Below the pieces are notes generated by a model, which saw nothing but the letters and a program-made list of their open reading frames with translations, searched no databases and was not told the DNA's origin. Shown here piece after piece: positions 45,315 through 56,897 of a DNA stretch of 64,000 nucleotides (its first letter is position 1; each line of letters opens with the position of its first letter). This stretch comes from Lycium barbarum (Eukaryota > Streptophyta > Magnoliopsida > Solanales > Solanaceae): positions 61,504,782 to 61,568,781 of the forward strand of contig NC_083344.1 of NCBI RefSeq assembly GCF_019175385.1, in the 5' to 3' direction. Both the position numbers and the translations under genes were made by a program.

Positions 45315-48084
45315 ATATGTGTCACGACCCAATCCCGTAGGCCGTGACTAGTGCCCGAACTGGGCACCCGAACACACTCATCCAATCCGACTCACATACA
45401 GATAGCATATACAGGCACAAATATCACACACTGCCTCAAATTATATCAAACTGTCCCTGACACATTTCAACACAACCATATATATATATATATATATATA
45501 TATCAGAAGCCGACAGGGCTATCAAATGGCACAACGGCCCAAAACATATACAAATGCACGCCGACAAGGCTGCCATGGCGAGTGGGATCATACAAACACA
45601 CCTGTACAGAAGTAGGCACAACCCACATATACGTCTACAGACCTCTAAACAGAACAACCGAATCATATGGCGGGACAGGGCCCCGCCGTACCCCTGAACA
45701 AATATATACATATGCAACGAACGAGTATATATACCAAAATATAGGCTCCGGATAAAGAGGAGCACTACAAACAGCAGAAGAGGGTGTCCTAAACTGGTGG
45801 ATCACCTAACTGTGCGTCTGTACCTGTGGGCATGAAACGCAGCCCCCCGAAGAAAGGGGGTCAGTATGAAATATGTACTGAGTATGCAAAGCAGAAGGTA
45901 CAGAAAACAAATCTGAGGCATAAACGAAATAGAAGTACAGAAAATAAGTGCAAGTCCAAAATATCAAAATGTTTACTCTCAAAATATAAGTCATGCATAG
46001 GGCACAGAAAATATGGTCGCCCGCCCGTCGATGGCGCCATAACACAGCATAACACCAGAAGGTTTCACATCTCCGTGTCCCCGTCACACATCATAACACA
46101 ACATAACGCCATACACAGCATAACGCCCAATATAAGTGGAACCCGGCTCTCTAGTGAGTGGCTCGGTGAACCATAAACACAGCATAACACCGGAGTATAT
46201 CAAAGTGCGCACGACAACAGAACCGGCCCGGGACTCGGCGAAAGATATAACAGAACGCACGAGCAGAGTCGTGAGTAACCATATGCATAAAATCATTATC
46301 ATGGACTCAAATATAAGTAAAATGACCATACTTGAGAATCAAAATAATAGTCATACCAAATTCTTTCAAAAGTCTTCCGAATTACATAAAGGAAAGTCGC
46401 GGGACCCACGGACGGGTATCGACCCGAGCCGGGCCCGCCTATGGAAAACATACTCATCATACGCCATGCAAACTCTTACGAAAATATCGGAGCAATCCGA
46501 GCCTTTATGTGAAAGATACAGCGTCCATAGTTACGGAATTCTTTAAAACAAAACTTTTTGTGCAACACTTGGAAATCAATTGTTTCAAAGACATAAGGGT
46601 TCATATTTCATCACATCAAACATACGAATGCTAAGAAATATATATAAGAGTCATAACGTGCTCGGATTGCGAATTTAGAATTTCCTCGAGGCTCGTGACA
46701 TAATCTATTTATAACTAAGGCATGCCAAAAGAAGGAAGGTTTGAGCTTTACATACCTCGTACGCACTCCAAGCTAGCCCAACTCAAACTAATCCCAACCT
46801 ACGCCTCGGGCTCCCCAAGGTCTACAAATACGTTAACGAATATCAAACATTAGACATAGGCACTTAGGCGATTTATTCCAAACTAACACTCAATTCTGCA
46901 GAAATTTGGGCAGCATTTCCCCTGTAAATAGGCCAACCCCGAGAATTTAACTCGGCCAAATCAACAACAATAACCAACCTAGCAACCCCAATGACCAATC
47001 TGAAAGGCAATATAACATTAATAACTCTCTTTTACATCATTCAACAACATTCACAATATTCAATTCGACGGCTTACATTCAAGCCACATCACCGCTCATA
47101 CATTCAAATACCAAACCGAACCCATACCAACAATATTCAAGGACATTTTAAACAATTTACACAATATATCCAACAATCCAACAATTGCTCCAATTTTCCC
47201 GAAAACAGTCCCAAACCCGAAAACACAACCATAACCCATTCTTGTCATGCAATATGACCTACATTCGGCCACACTACACATATACTTATATTGATGATTC
47301 TTATTCTTTTCTCCACACTACACAACTAAATATGCCACATAGAATCAATTCATCCACCTAATCACAACACACACATCTACACGACCATACTCACCATACA
47401 CGGCTCACCTCCAACTTACTATATTTCACAAATTTCATCCATATTAACATACTACAACATGAATAAAACATTCACAACACATAAAACAAGATCAAATCTT
47501 ACCTTTCTTCTTCAACTCCACAATAGGCTAGGGTTTGCGATCTACTAGACGGATGGTTTGATCGCTCCAACAACACTTCCATGTTACTTAGGGACCTTCA
47601 ATTAGTGGATTTGCACCAAATAAATATTTTTGGGATGGCTAAAATTGGACTTGGTTTTTCTTAGGCTTGGCCGAATGGTTGTTGGTGTTGTTCTTCAACT
47701 TCTTGATTTTTTTTTTTGCTAAGTGTAGAATGATAGAAGATGACTTAGAAGTCATCTTTTAAGCTCCTAAGTGAACCCTCCAAGTGTCCATGGCCCACAC
47801 ATGAGTTGGACCATTTAAAATTGGCCACAAAGTGTGTGGGATCACTTTCAAAGCCACACGGCCAAAGGGCCTTTTTTTGTAAGATTTTCAACTTCCTAAT
47901 ATATGACTTTTGGTCCCAATTTTTCCTAAGTGTTTCATGCCAACAATTTCATGTACAACTTATGTCTCAAAATAAATTCGAAGGTCAAAAGTCCCGACTT
48001 CAAGTCCCGGAATGATCTTGGCCGTAACTTATCATAGTTAATCCGGATTGTCCCAATGTATAAAATACGGGACGTAACAGTATG
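45315..48084 (-). mobile_element. Solo LTR, minus orientation, inside the LTR of element E
   Basis: The LTR is 45320-48079 (2760 bp), TGTCACGACCC...CGGGACGTAACA. Flanks are ATATG (45315-45319) and GTATG (48080-48084), a 5-bp duplication with one mismatch. A (TA)n run lies at 45479-45503 and the hairpin block at about 45837-45890. No internal region is present. Confidence 0.82.
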
Positions 48085-49532
48085 ATTAGTTGTCCTAATC
48101 TTTCACATCGACATTATCTTCGAGGTTATATGATATTAGACATGCTTATTGTTAAATCTTGTATTTTCATTCAACATATACATGACTAAGTTGAGAGAAG
48201 AAATTTGGGAAATATAAACGAGATGCTTGCTTACCCGACGTGCTTGCTTAACCTACTTACTTTCCTACCTACTTGCTTGAGTAGGTGACAAGTTAACAAC
48301 AAGTAGGTGATGCACCTACTTAAAGTGTATGGACCTAGTTAAAAATAGAAAGGAAAAGGATAGAGATGGGCTGATCTGGGGGCAGCCCAATACCTATCAG
48401 CCTAAGCCCTTTTAGGAGACTATATATATTCATATATCACCTCATTTACACTTAGAAACAACATAAAAATCTCTCCCCACGTTCTCAAGGCAGCAGCCCT
48501 CTTTCTCTTAGGGTTTATAAGTATTCTTCTAACATTTCTTACTAAACAGCCCCTAAAACACCATAAACTCTCGGTGATTTACATCCCATTTCAAGTTGAT
48601 GTTTAAGGGAAGATTAAAGCTTGTTAGAATCTGAACCAAGAGCAATATTTCTACATAAAAGGTAAGGGTTAAACTTCTATTTTGTTCCCCCGCAAACTGA
48701 GTTGATTGGAGCACTTTAAAGGTAAGACATTAGAAAGAGACCGCATAAAAATCAACTTTATGTTACTAGGTATATTGGGCTGTTTTGTGGACTGTTTTGT
48801 GTTGTTGTTGAGCTATCTATTTTAATACTATTCCTGTTAGTTTTGGAAGGTAAAAGGGCATGGAGAGACCCATATAATCGAAGTGTAGTAGGCTCATAGT
48901 TCGTCGTTACGTTTCAGGTCGATTAACACTAGTATGATAATCGTTTTGTGCGGAAGTGAACATATGTAGGAGCTGTTTTTGTTGTGAGTTGATTGAGGAC
49001 TTCTAATCAAGGTAAGGTTTCAATTATTATTTATGTATATGAGCTAGCTTAAGCCCTACTTATATTGGCTTGTCAAGAATTTGTGAAACATCGACAACAA
49101 GTCCTAGTCTATTATTGAATGTTGACCTAATGGATTGTGGAGGTCATTCTTGTATTGTTGGAGGAATGGACGTGTTGTTGATTATTATTTTCATTGTTGA
49201 TGTATGTTGTTAACGTGTGAATAAATGCTGGAAAGAAGAGGAGTTCAAAACTGTTGTTGTAGGATCGGAAACTGAGCTTGCCGCTCGCTATGCTATAATT
49301 ATGAATTTTTGGGATTGTTCTTATGGTATTAAGGAGCTATATTGATAGTGTTAGTTGCTGATGTTATTAATATTGTTGTTGGTTGCTATTTTGGAATTCA
49401 GAAGTAAAGAAATGTATGGGAGGTGCTGCCCGATTTTCTAGAAATGAGCTACTAGCTTAGAAATCTGTTTCAAGCCCTTTCATAGCTTAACCATAGTTTT
49501 AATGTCTTGAAGTAGGTTGAAGTATTACAGGC

Positions 49533-49534
<2 letters not shown>

Positions 49535-49580
<46 letters not shown>
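49535..49580. repeat. (AC)n microsatellite in the LTR of element E
   Basis: About 23 uninterrupted CA dinucleotides followed by a short TA run. Confidence 0.97.
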
Positions 49581-49588
<8 letters not shown>

Positions 49589-49956
49589 GTGAGTCGTTGA
49601 TAAGCACAAAGGTATGTAAAGTTATCCCTTCTTCCTTCTTTGGCATGAATTACATAAAATGAACAAACGACTAACACATGTGACTCCAATGAACTCTAGT
49701 TCTCAATAGTACTTGACATGATAGTTGTCTTTGGTCACTCAAGTGTTAGTTCATCCAATATATTCTCTCGAATCCCAAATGATGATTCATTTTGTACATG
49801 ATTGCCCCTAGTACTAAGTTTTCTCACATCGATAATAACACTTTCAAAAGATATTCTGAGATAACAAGATTGTGCATTCACAAAAGAGACTTTATACAGG
49901 ATTATGAGTTACTAATGAAAGGCTTGGCATTCGTATACATTTTCATTGCATCATTT

Positions 49957-50168
49957 CACCGAGTCCCTTACTAAAGGGCCGGGTACAGTATATATATATA
50001 GATTTCACCGAGTCCCTTACTAAAGGGCTGGGTACGGTATATATTTAAATAACCATGAATCAACTGGCTTTTTGTCACCGAGTCCCTTACTAAAGGGCCG
50101 GGTACGGTATATATGTATGTATATGACTCCAGTCACCGAGTCCCATAATGGGCCGGGTACGGTATATA
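49957..50168. repeat. Minisatellite in the LTR of element E: CACCGAGTCCC...GGGTACGGTATAT
   Basis: Four units starting at 49957, 50006, 50076 and 50134, each CACCGAGTCCCTTACTAAAG then GGCCGGGTACGGTATATA with variable spacers. CCCTT/AAGGG can pair. Single or few copies exist in other LTRs here. Confidence 0.92.
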
Positions 50169-50816
50169 GAGTATATATATGCATGAATCACAGCATAAAG
50201 TACAAATGCATTGGTATCCCTTGATTATCATACTTATCTCCTGTCATTTTTTCACTTACTCATGATCTTCATTACTGTACTTCATGCTTTACATATTCAA
50301 TACATTTTCCGTACTGACCCCCTTTCTTCGGGGGCTGCGTTTTATGCCCGCAGGTACATACACTCAGTTTGGTGATCCTCCTGCCTAGGACTGCTACTTA
50401 GAGAGCTCCATTGTTCCGGAGCTTGAGTCATTTTGGTACAGATCCTTTGATATAGACTTATGCATATCCAGGGCTATGGCGGGGCCCTGTCCCGTCATAT
50501 TTCACTATTATACTCTTAGAGGTCTGTAGACATGTGTGGGTAGTATATAGGTTTTGGTCAGCTATATCGACATGGTTCATTTTGGATATTCCCGTATATA
50601 GTGGCAACCTTGTTGGCTTTCATATTTTGTTATGTTTTGGTTAGCTGTGACTCCTCAGGAGACAGGTTCATTATGATATATGACGTTTATGAGTCTATAG
50701 CTTGATTTTACAAATTTCCATATTGTCCTTAGTTTCAGCCTGATTATATCTAGCAGGTTCGTATATGAGTGTCCAGCTCGGGCACTAGTCATGGCCTATC
50801 GGGTTGAGTCGTGACA

Positions 50817-51892
50817 TTTCCCCTATAATTCTTACTCCAATCCAACTCCCAAACGGTCCACAATACACAAAATATCATCAACAAAAACAGTAACAATATA
50901 CAACAACATAAACAAGTAGAAATCTCTCCAAAAATCCAATCGAAACAGCCTTCAAGGCAACCACATCATCAAGCTAGTTTAGGTCTTTCATATCATGTTT
51001 TCCTTCACTTTAAACTAAGGGATTCCTCCACAAACAACTTATGTCAATACTTTCATATCAAAATATAATCAAATCCATGCCAAAACATCTCCCAAAACAA
51101 CCCCTAATCTTGCTTTGACTCAATTAACTCACCACTTCCATAGCTATATTTCCTTCACTTTAAATCACTAAAACTCTTAGTAATCAACTTAATAGCAAAG
51201 ATTAGAATAGTATACATACTTTAAAGGGGATGGAATTCAAATAACCAAACTTCAAATCCAACTCCTAAGCTCAACAACTTCAATAGAAACCCTAGGAACA
51301 AATTCCCTTTCACTAGCTCGGGTTTTTAGGGCTCGGATCTTACTTGGATGATAAAGAAAGGTTGGGAGAGGATTGATAAGTATTAGGGAGTGTTTAGGGT
51401 CTGTTGGTGGGAGTTGAAATGAAAAAAAATCACGAAATAGATGCATTTATACATCAGCTGCACTGCCTGAAAATTGACGGGTCGTCGATGTGCATCGACG
51501 GATCGTCGACACTTCGACAGCCCATAACACCCAGCGTCGATATGCAAAATCGGATCTGTCAATTGTTTTAGAACGTAGACTCGCTGAACTTATGAATGCA
51601 TAAGTTATGGGTTCCGTTACTCCTTGTATTCTAGGAGATATTCCTCCCCAAAGTTGACCCAAAATTTCTATCCGAAAGTTTTCCGAATTTTCCCAAAGTT
51701 TCAACGAACTTAATTTCTTCGATTCGCTTAACATCCAACCTTCCCCGATACATACAAAACATGATACCAAGGTCTCATGTATGAAGAATGAGCATGAATA
51801 ATTCCTTAGGACCTTGACGACAACCTCGCCGTTTAAGTCTTCGTCAACCAACTCACGGCGAAACTTTACATATAAAAGTACGGGGTGTAACA
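50817..51892 (-). repeat. LTR fragment, minus orientation
   Basis: Minus strand begins TGTTACACCCCG at 51892 and continues to the junction with the LTR of E at 50816, where it is cut in the TTTCCCCTATAA region. It contains a GTCGA-rich palindromic patch (51476-51545). Probably an older LTR into which element E inserted. Confidence 0.65.
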
Positions 51893-52514
51893 TGAATCCA
51901 CAAATATAATCTCTTCATGAAATCAATGGAAACAAAGGTTTAAGACCATTCAATGGAATCCACCATCACAATAGTTAACTAAGCTAAACCCTAACTATAA
52001 ACTATCAACTTACAAGAGTCTCTTATATCATCATTCATAAACTAAGTGTAAAAATGAGTTAAGTCTAATATTTATACTCCTAGAAATAAAAGACAACTAG
52101 CTATTACATATTTGCCCTTAATGAGGCAAGGGCCTTGTTTGGCTAGTTGGGATGTTAGCTTGGAATTCCAAATGTCTCTTCTTTGCACAACTAGCCCTCA
52201 TCCAATCCACAAAGCTTGCAATTGTGACCATTTGCATTTATGCCCCTTGACTTGCATGGTCGACCACTTTTACGTTTCTACCCTTTTGCGCTTTTAGCCA
52301 CTTTTGATTGTTGGCCTTCTTTCTTGTAGCCTTATCTTCAAGCCTCACCCAAGCCATCTCTCACACATCATAAGCCTTATTGTGGGGCTCTTATAGGCCT
52401 CTAAAGGCCTTCAACGTCATCTTTATCATCCATTCCGCTTGTAGAGCTTGAGGTTCCATATCTTGGCCCTGGATGTAAGTCTTGAAATGAGGTGTGCCAA
52501 GTAGGATCATATCA
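51893..52514 (-). repeat. TGATATGA-family LTR fragment, minus orientation
   Basis: Closely matches part of 58497-59338; minus strand begins TGATATGATCCTACTTGGCA at 52514. Truncated on the left at 51892. It may be the 3' LTR of element H, with element G between. Confidence 0.72.
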
Positions 52515-54596
52515 AGAGACGACCAAGCCAAATGAGGTAACAATGCTAAACCCAACTTCCCTCGTCAATCTACCATTCAATGTTTCAAATGCCAAGGTAG
52601 AGGACATATTGCTAGTGAATGTCCCAATAGGAGAGTAATTATGGTCTTACGGGATGGGTACCAAACTGATGAAGAAGATGAGGGCAGGGTTGGTGTTGAT
52701 AATAAGGGAGAAAAAAATGAGAATGAGGGAGGCACCGAAAGTGATGAAAGGGAAAAGATGGAGGAAAGATTGAATTTTACTATTGTAGTTAGAAGAGCCA
52801 TGGGGGCACTAGATAGAGAAAAGGTTAACCAAAGGAAGAATTTGTTTCATGCTAGGTACAAGGTAGTGGACAAGGTGTGTTCATTGATCATTGATGGTGG
52901 GAGTTGTACCAATGCCGTAAGCCATTATTTGGTTGAGACCATGAAATTCCCTACAAGAAAACACCCTAGCCCCTACAAGTTCCAATGGTTCAGTGAATGT
53001 GGTGAAATGAGGGTAACCAAGCAAGCCGTTATAAAATTTAGCATTGGTAGGTATCAAGATGAACTCTTATGTGATACGGTGCCAATGCAAGCATGTCACC
53101 TCTTGCTTGGTAGGCCTTGGCAATTTGAAAGGGATGCTCAACATAGTGGAAGATCTAACAAGTATTCATTTGTGTTGGATGGAAAGAAATTCACCCTTGC
53201 TCTTTTGACTCCTTATGAGGTTAGTGAAGACTATAGAATCATAAAGGAACTCCGTGAGAGGGTTCAAAAGGGGGAAATGGAGGTTAGTGAAAATACAACC
53301 TTGGTTGCTCAAGGAGAACAAGGTTCAATTCAAGAGAACGGGAAAAAGTGTATGGTTTCCAAACCAACCTTTTGTTTGAAGGGCATGATGGGTGGAGAGG
53401 TTATATGTGGTGATGTGAGGGAGTTGTCACCAACTCCTACTAACCCTTCTAACCATTCTACTTCTTCTATTTGTATTGTTTCCTTTGTAGGTACTCATGA
53501 AGATGATCATCCCAATGAGACAATACTCGATGATCACCAAGTCCCTTTGGAAATAGAAGTACTTCAAACCTCCTTCGAAGAGGAAAGTCAGTGCAAGGAA
53601 CTTGAACAAGGTAACAAAAGACATGTTCTTGAACTCAAAGGTAATAAAGCTATTCCTTATACTCTAACGAATGTGGAGGAACATTTTATGCTCAATCAAC
53701 AATTGAGTGTGGATAGAGTTTTGTATTGTCGGAAGCATCTTGACTCTTTGATAATTAATGATGATGTCCTTGTTGAGAGTGACTTCACACTAGTTGATTC
53801 TTATGATGACCCTATTGATTCATCTTGCAAGATTAATTTGCGTCCACCTTGTGTGAGCACTTATGCTGCTATTGATCCTTTTCAGAGTGAATTTGCTAGC
53901 TTTCATTTCCAACTGTTAGTCACACATTCTCTCTTTAAGGATAATGTTTGGCTTGATAGTAACATGTTTGTTGGTCATAAAGTGCATGACTATATGCCTT
54001 GTCTTGTGAAAGTTTTGGTTTTTCATGGGAACCCACTATGGATTGATGATCTTTTCCTTATTAATAGAAACCTCTTCTTGAGGAGACGTAATGCGTTTTT
54101 GGGAAAGGGTTGTATTGAAAGGAAGGGTAACACTTATCTATAATTTGTCACCAATGTCTTGTGTGATGCCTTTCCTTACCATTTCTTTGAAAATGATGCT
54201 TTTGTTTTGCTATCACTTGTATTGATGATGAATCTGCATAATGGATTTGTGCATAGTGACTTGAGGCATGTCTATATCTATGACCCCGGTGTTTCATGAT
54301 ATTTTCTTGCTTTCACATTGAGAACACTTCTGGATAGGATTTGTGAAATGAATAGAATTCTAGATTTGGATAATATTGCGCTTAGTCCTAAGGGAGGTCA
54401 CCCTTACTTCATGTCTACTAGATCCCTTGTCTCTTATCTTAGATCCATGGGCGTCTTAGTTTTCTCATTGTTTATCATGGTTATTGATGTGTGGGTGTAC
54501 TACAAGTTTGTCCATCCTTGGAATGAAAGTATGCTTATTGGCTTGTGTACTAACCCTCTTGCCTTGATGACTATGTTTTCGTCTATCTTCCCTTAG
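52515..54596 (+). pseudogene. Element G: gag knuckle, protease and a long unrecognised region
   Basis: One frame runs from 52515 to 54596, interrupted only by TGA 52533-52535, TAA 54141-54143 and TGA 54297-54299. First a CCHC knuckle (CFKCQGRGHIASEC, from 52581), then an acidic linker. Next an aspartic protease (SLIIDGGSCTNAVSHYLVE, near 52885) and its partner segment (LLLGRPWQFERDAQHSG), typical of plant Ty3/gypsy chromoviruses. From about 53270 to the end (about 440 codons) nothing resembles RT, RNase H or integrase; I cannot name this region. A hydrophobic stretch (VLVFSLFIMVIDVWVYY) lies near 54450. A polypurine tract follows at once, so this is the natural 3' end. Capsid maturation is the family role of the recognised part. 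The N-terminal Gag is missing. Confidence 0.78.
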
Positions 54597-54610
54597 TTTT
54601 TGCAAGGTTC

Positions 54611-54646
54611 GGATTCGAGGACGAATCCTTTTCAAGAAGGGGAGGA
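54611..54646 (+). promoter_or_regulatory. Stem-loop and polypurine tract of element G
   Basis: GGATTCG-AGGA-CGAATCC (54611-54628) is a perfect 7-bp stem with the same AGGA loop as in C and E but different outer pairs, followed by AAGAAGGGGAGGA before the LTR start TGATATGATCC. Confidence 0.85.
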
Positions 54647-55392
54647 TGATATGATCCTAAAGGGCATGATTGACGCTAATGGCTCAAGAGCATGAAAGAA
54701 GACGTTGGAGACACTTGTGGACCCACGTAAGAGAGCAAATGATGTTTGGAAGATAGCTTGGCATTGGAAGAGTTAAAAAGTGGCTATGCGTTGCAAAGTG
54801 GCTAGAGGCACAAAATGGCTAAAAGTGCAACTATGGGGCTAAGATTGCAATTATAGGTCATACGTGCAAGTTATGAGGTTAGAATGACAATTGGAGGTCA
54901 TAATTGCAAGTTGTGAGGATGAGACTTTGGATGAAATTGAAGAACCATGTGGGTATTTTTCCAAAAGAGCCAATTTAGGGCCTTTTGATGTAATAGGCAT
55001 TAGTATAAATAGTTGTTTTCATCCGTTTGGAAGACTTAGATTGCATATTGATGATAAACTCAAATTGAGAGATTTTAACATAGTTTGTTTGGTTATTGTT
55101 CAAGTGTGATTTCCAAGTTGTGAAGTGGATTTCTTATCCATTGAATTCATCTAGATTGCTCATTTGTGGATTCAAATTGAGTCTTCTTCTTTGAATTCAA
55201 ATCACTTAGGTTCTTTGGTTGAAATCCAATTAGGAGGATTTAGGTTTCATATACCTAAGTTTGCCTATATATTTCATTACCAATTGGGTCTAGTATCTAT
55301 CCTTCTATCTTCTCATCCCTAACTTCCCATATCCTTTTTATTTCCTTTGTTTTTGTTTAATTCGTAGAGTTTCCCTAGGTTGATTGTTATCA
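54647..55392 (+). repeat. 3' LTR of element G
   Basis: 746 bp, TGATATGATCC...GATTGTTATCA. Similar to the 842-bp LTR of H but shorter and divergent. It contains runs of the GTGGCTA/GCAAAGTGGC phrase. The right end abuts degenerate gag of H, which is on the other strand. Confidence 0.75.
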
Positions 55393-56897
55393 AAGCTCAT
55401 CACAAGGCAAAGACTCATTAAGATTAATTAAGGATAAGCTATCATTTATACTCACTTCAACCACATGATCAATCACATCATTTGTGGTGTTAAGATTAGC
55501 TATTTTACCTTGAAGTTCACATTCATCTCCTTTGCCTTGGGTTTCAACTTTGGAGCTCGTTTGCTCCTTCGAGAATCTCTCAACCACCTCAAGAACCTTC
55601 AAAGGTCGAGGTTCATCATTAGGTTTTCTTCCGAGAATACCTGCACTATCATTAAGACCACTAGACACAAAAGAAAAGTTACAAGGGTTAGAAAGAGGTT
55701 GTGACAACTCTCTCACATCACTCCTCATTTCCTTTCCTTTTTCCTCTCTATAGTTGTCACTTTTCACTCCCTTACTCCTCTCAATCTTTTCTCTCTCAGT
55801 TTCTTCGGAGTTAGGGTAAGTGTCAAGTACATTTTTGGAAGGGTTAAGGGAACTCTCCGCTTTCGTTTCACACGGCTTAGACTTCTCCATCTTCATTCGT
55901 TGTTCCTTGCGTAAGCGTTCCATCCGTTCGCCCATACCTTTCAACTTCCCATCCACACTTTTCATCTTTCAACCTATACCTTCCATTTTCGATGTCAAGC
56001 CCGATATTTGAGTCATGACCATAGCCAATGAACTTGATATTGATGGCTTATCTCCCATCTCTTGAATCCGACTTACTTGATTAGTCTTTATAACCTTTAG
56101 ACTAGGATAAGATGTTGGACTTGAGTAGTCGCCACAAGAACTTCAATAACCAACAAGTTGGTCATCTCCCCTCAACACTTCTCTCCTCCTACCCTCCATA
56201 TCATAACCATATTGGGAACATGGTAACTCCGGCTTAGGATATGAAGCATGATTCATCGTGTTTCTTAGAGGAGGAAATATATACTCTGTTCTCCTTCTAG
56301 GCAGACTCCTACTCGGCCCAATCCACACACTTATACCTTTTTACTTGGAATAGGAAGTATCAGAAGCCGATGTACGTGAATATCTACTCGAAGGTCCCTC
56401 ATAAGTGTTTTGTTCAATCCCATTATCTTCACAAGTATATTCACCACAAAGCGCATAGCCATTAGGCTCATAATCACCACATTTTTCCCATTCTTGCAAG
56501 TTCTTATCAAGTGGTTCATATCGAAAGTGTGAGGAAGGAGCATACCTCAACTCACCTCCATGTCCATGGTGTGTAGAATGAGACTCTTCATGCTCGTATC
56601 CACCATAGGACCCTTCTTCATACTCATCTACTTCTTCTTCTTCTTCATAAGCCTCATGAGGTGTTGCCTCACAATTTCCCTTGAAGATTCACCCTCGTAC
56701 AAGTTATGATCATATCGACCATGTTCCTCATACGACTCATGAGCACCATCACCATCATATTAATTTTAAGAATAGTGATGCTCATATCTCATGCCATCTC
56801 CCTCATAGCCTCCGTCACCCTTATAGTCATACCCTTCATTGCTAGAGGCATAACCTTCAAAATCATCTCCATAAGTCTCGGAAGCTATGGATGACAT
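55393..56897 (-). pseudogene. Element H degenerate gag region
   Basis: Minus strand, from MSSIASETYGDDFEGYAS at 56897: a Tyr/Gly/Asp/Glu-rich N-terminus with several stops, an acidic Glu run (about 56630-56650), LRYAPSSHFRYEPLDKN (about 56540) and SLPRRRTEYIFPPLRN (about 56300). A longer 191-codon stretch (55965-55390) is Lys/Glu-rich and coiled-coil-like; its motif ELSQPLSNPCNF resembles ELSPTPTNPSNH after the protease in G. No knuckle, protease or polymerase is visible. A non-functional, probably deleted copy of the G/I/J family. Assignment rests on the shared LTR, leader and that short motif. Confidence 0.55.

Larger units (their letters stand above)
45279..50816 (+). repeat. 3' LTR of element E, split by a solo LTR after 41 bases
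   Basis: LTR parts are 45279-45319 and 48080-50816 (about 2.77 kb together), TGTTACACCTCG...TTGAGTCGTGACA. The second part has the hairpin block at about 50286-50340, the GGCGGGGCCCTGTCCCGTCA motif near 50478 and the terminal hairpin (GTGTCCAGCTCGGGCAC). Frames inside are spurious. Confidence 0.82.

Noticed and set aside
49957..50168. CRISPR-like repeat-spacer pattern
   Set aside because: Eukaryotic LTR context; repeats are diverged, spacers are AT-rich and of unequal length, and no cas genes are present.
54318..54596. Possible env-like membrane protein at the 3' end of element G
   Set aside because: It is the continuation, after two stops, of the same frame as the protease. There is one hydrophobic stretch only, and no signal peptide or separate start context.
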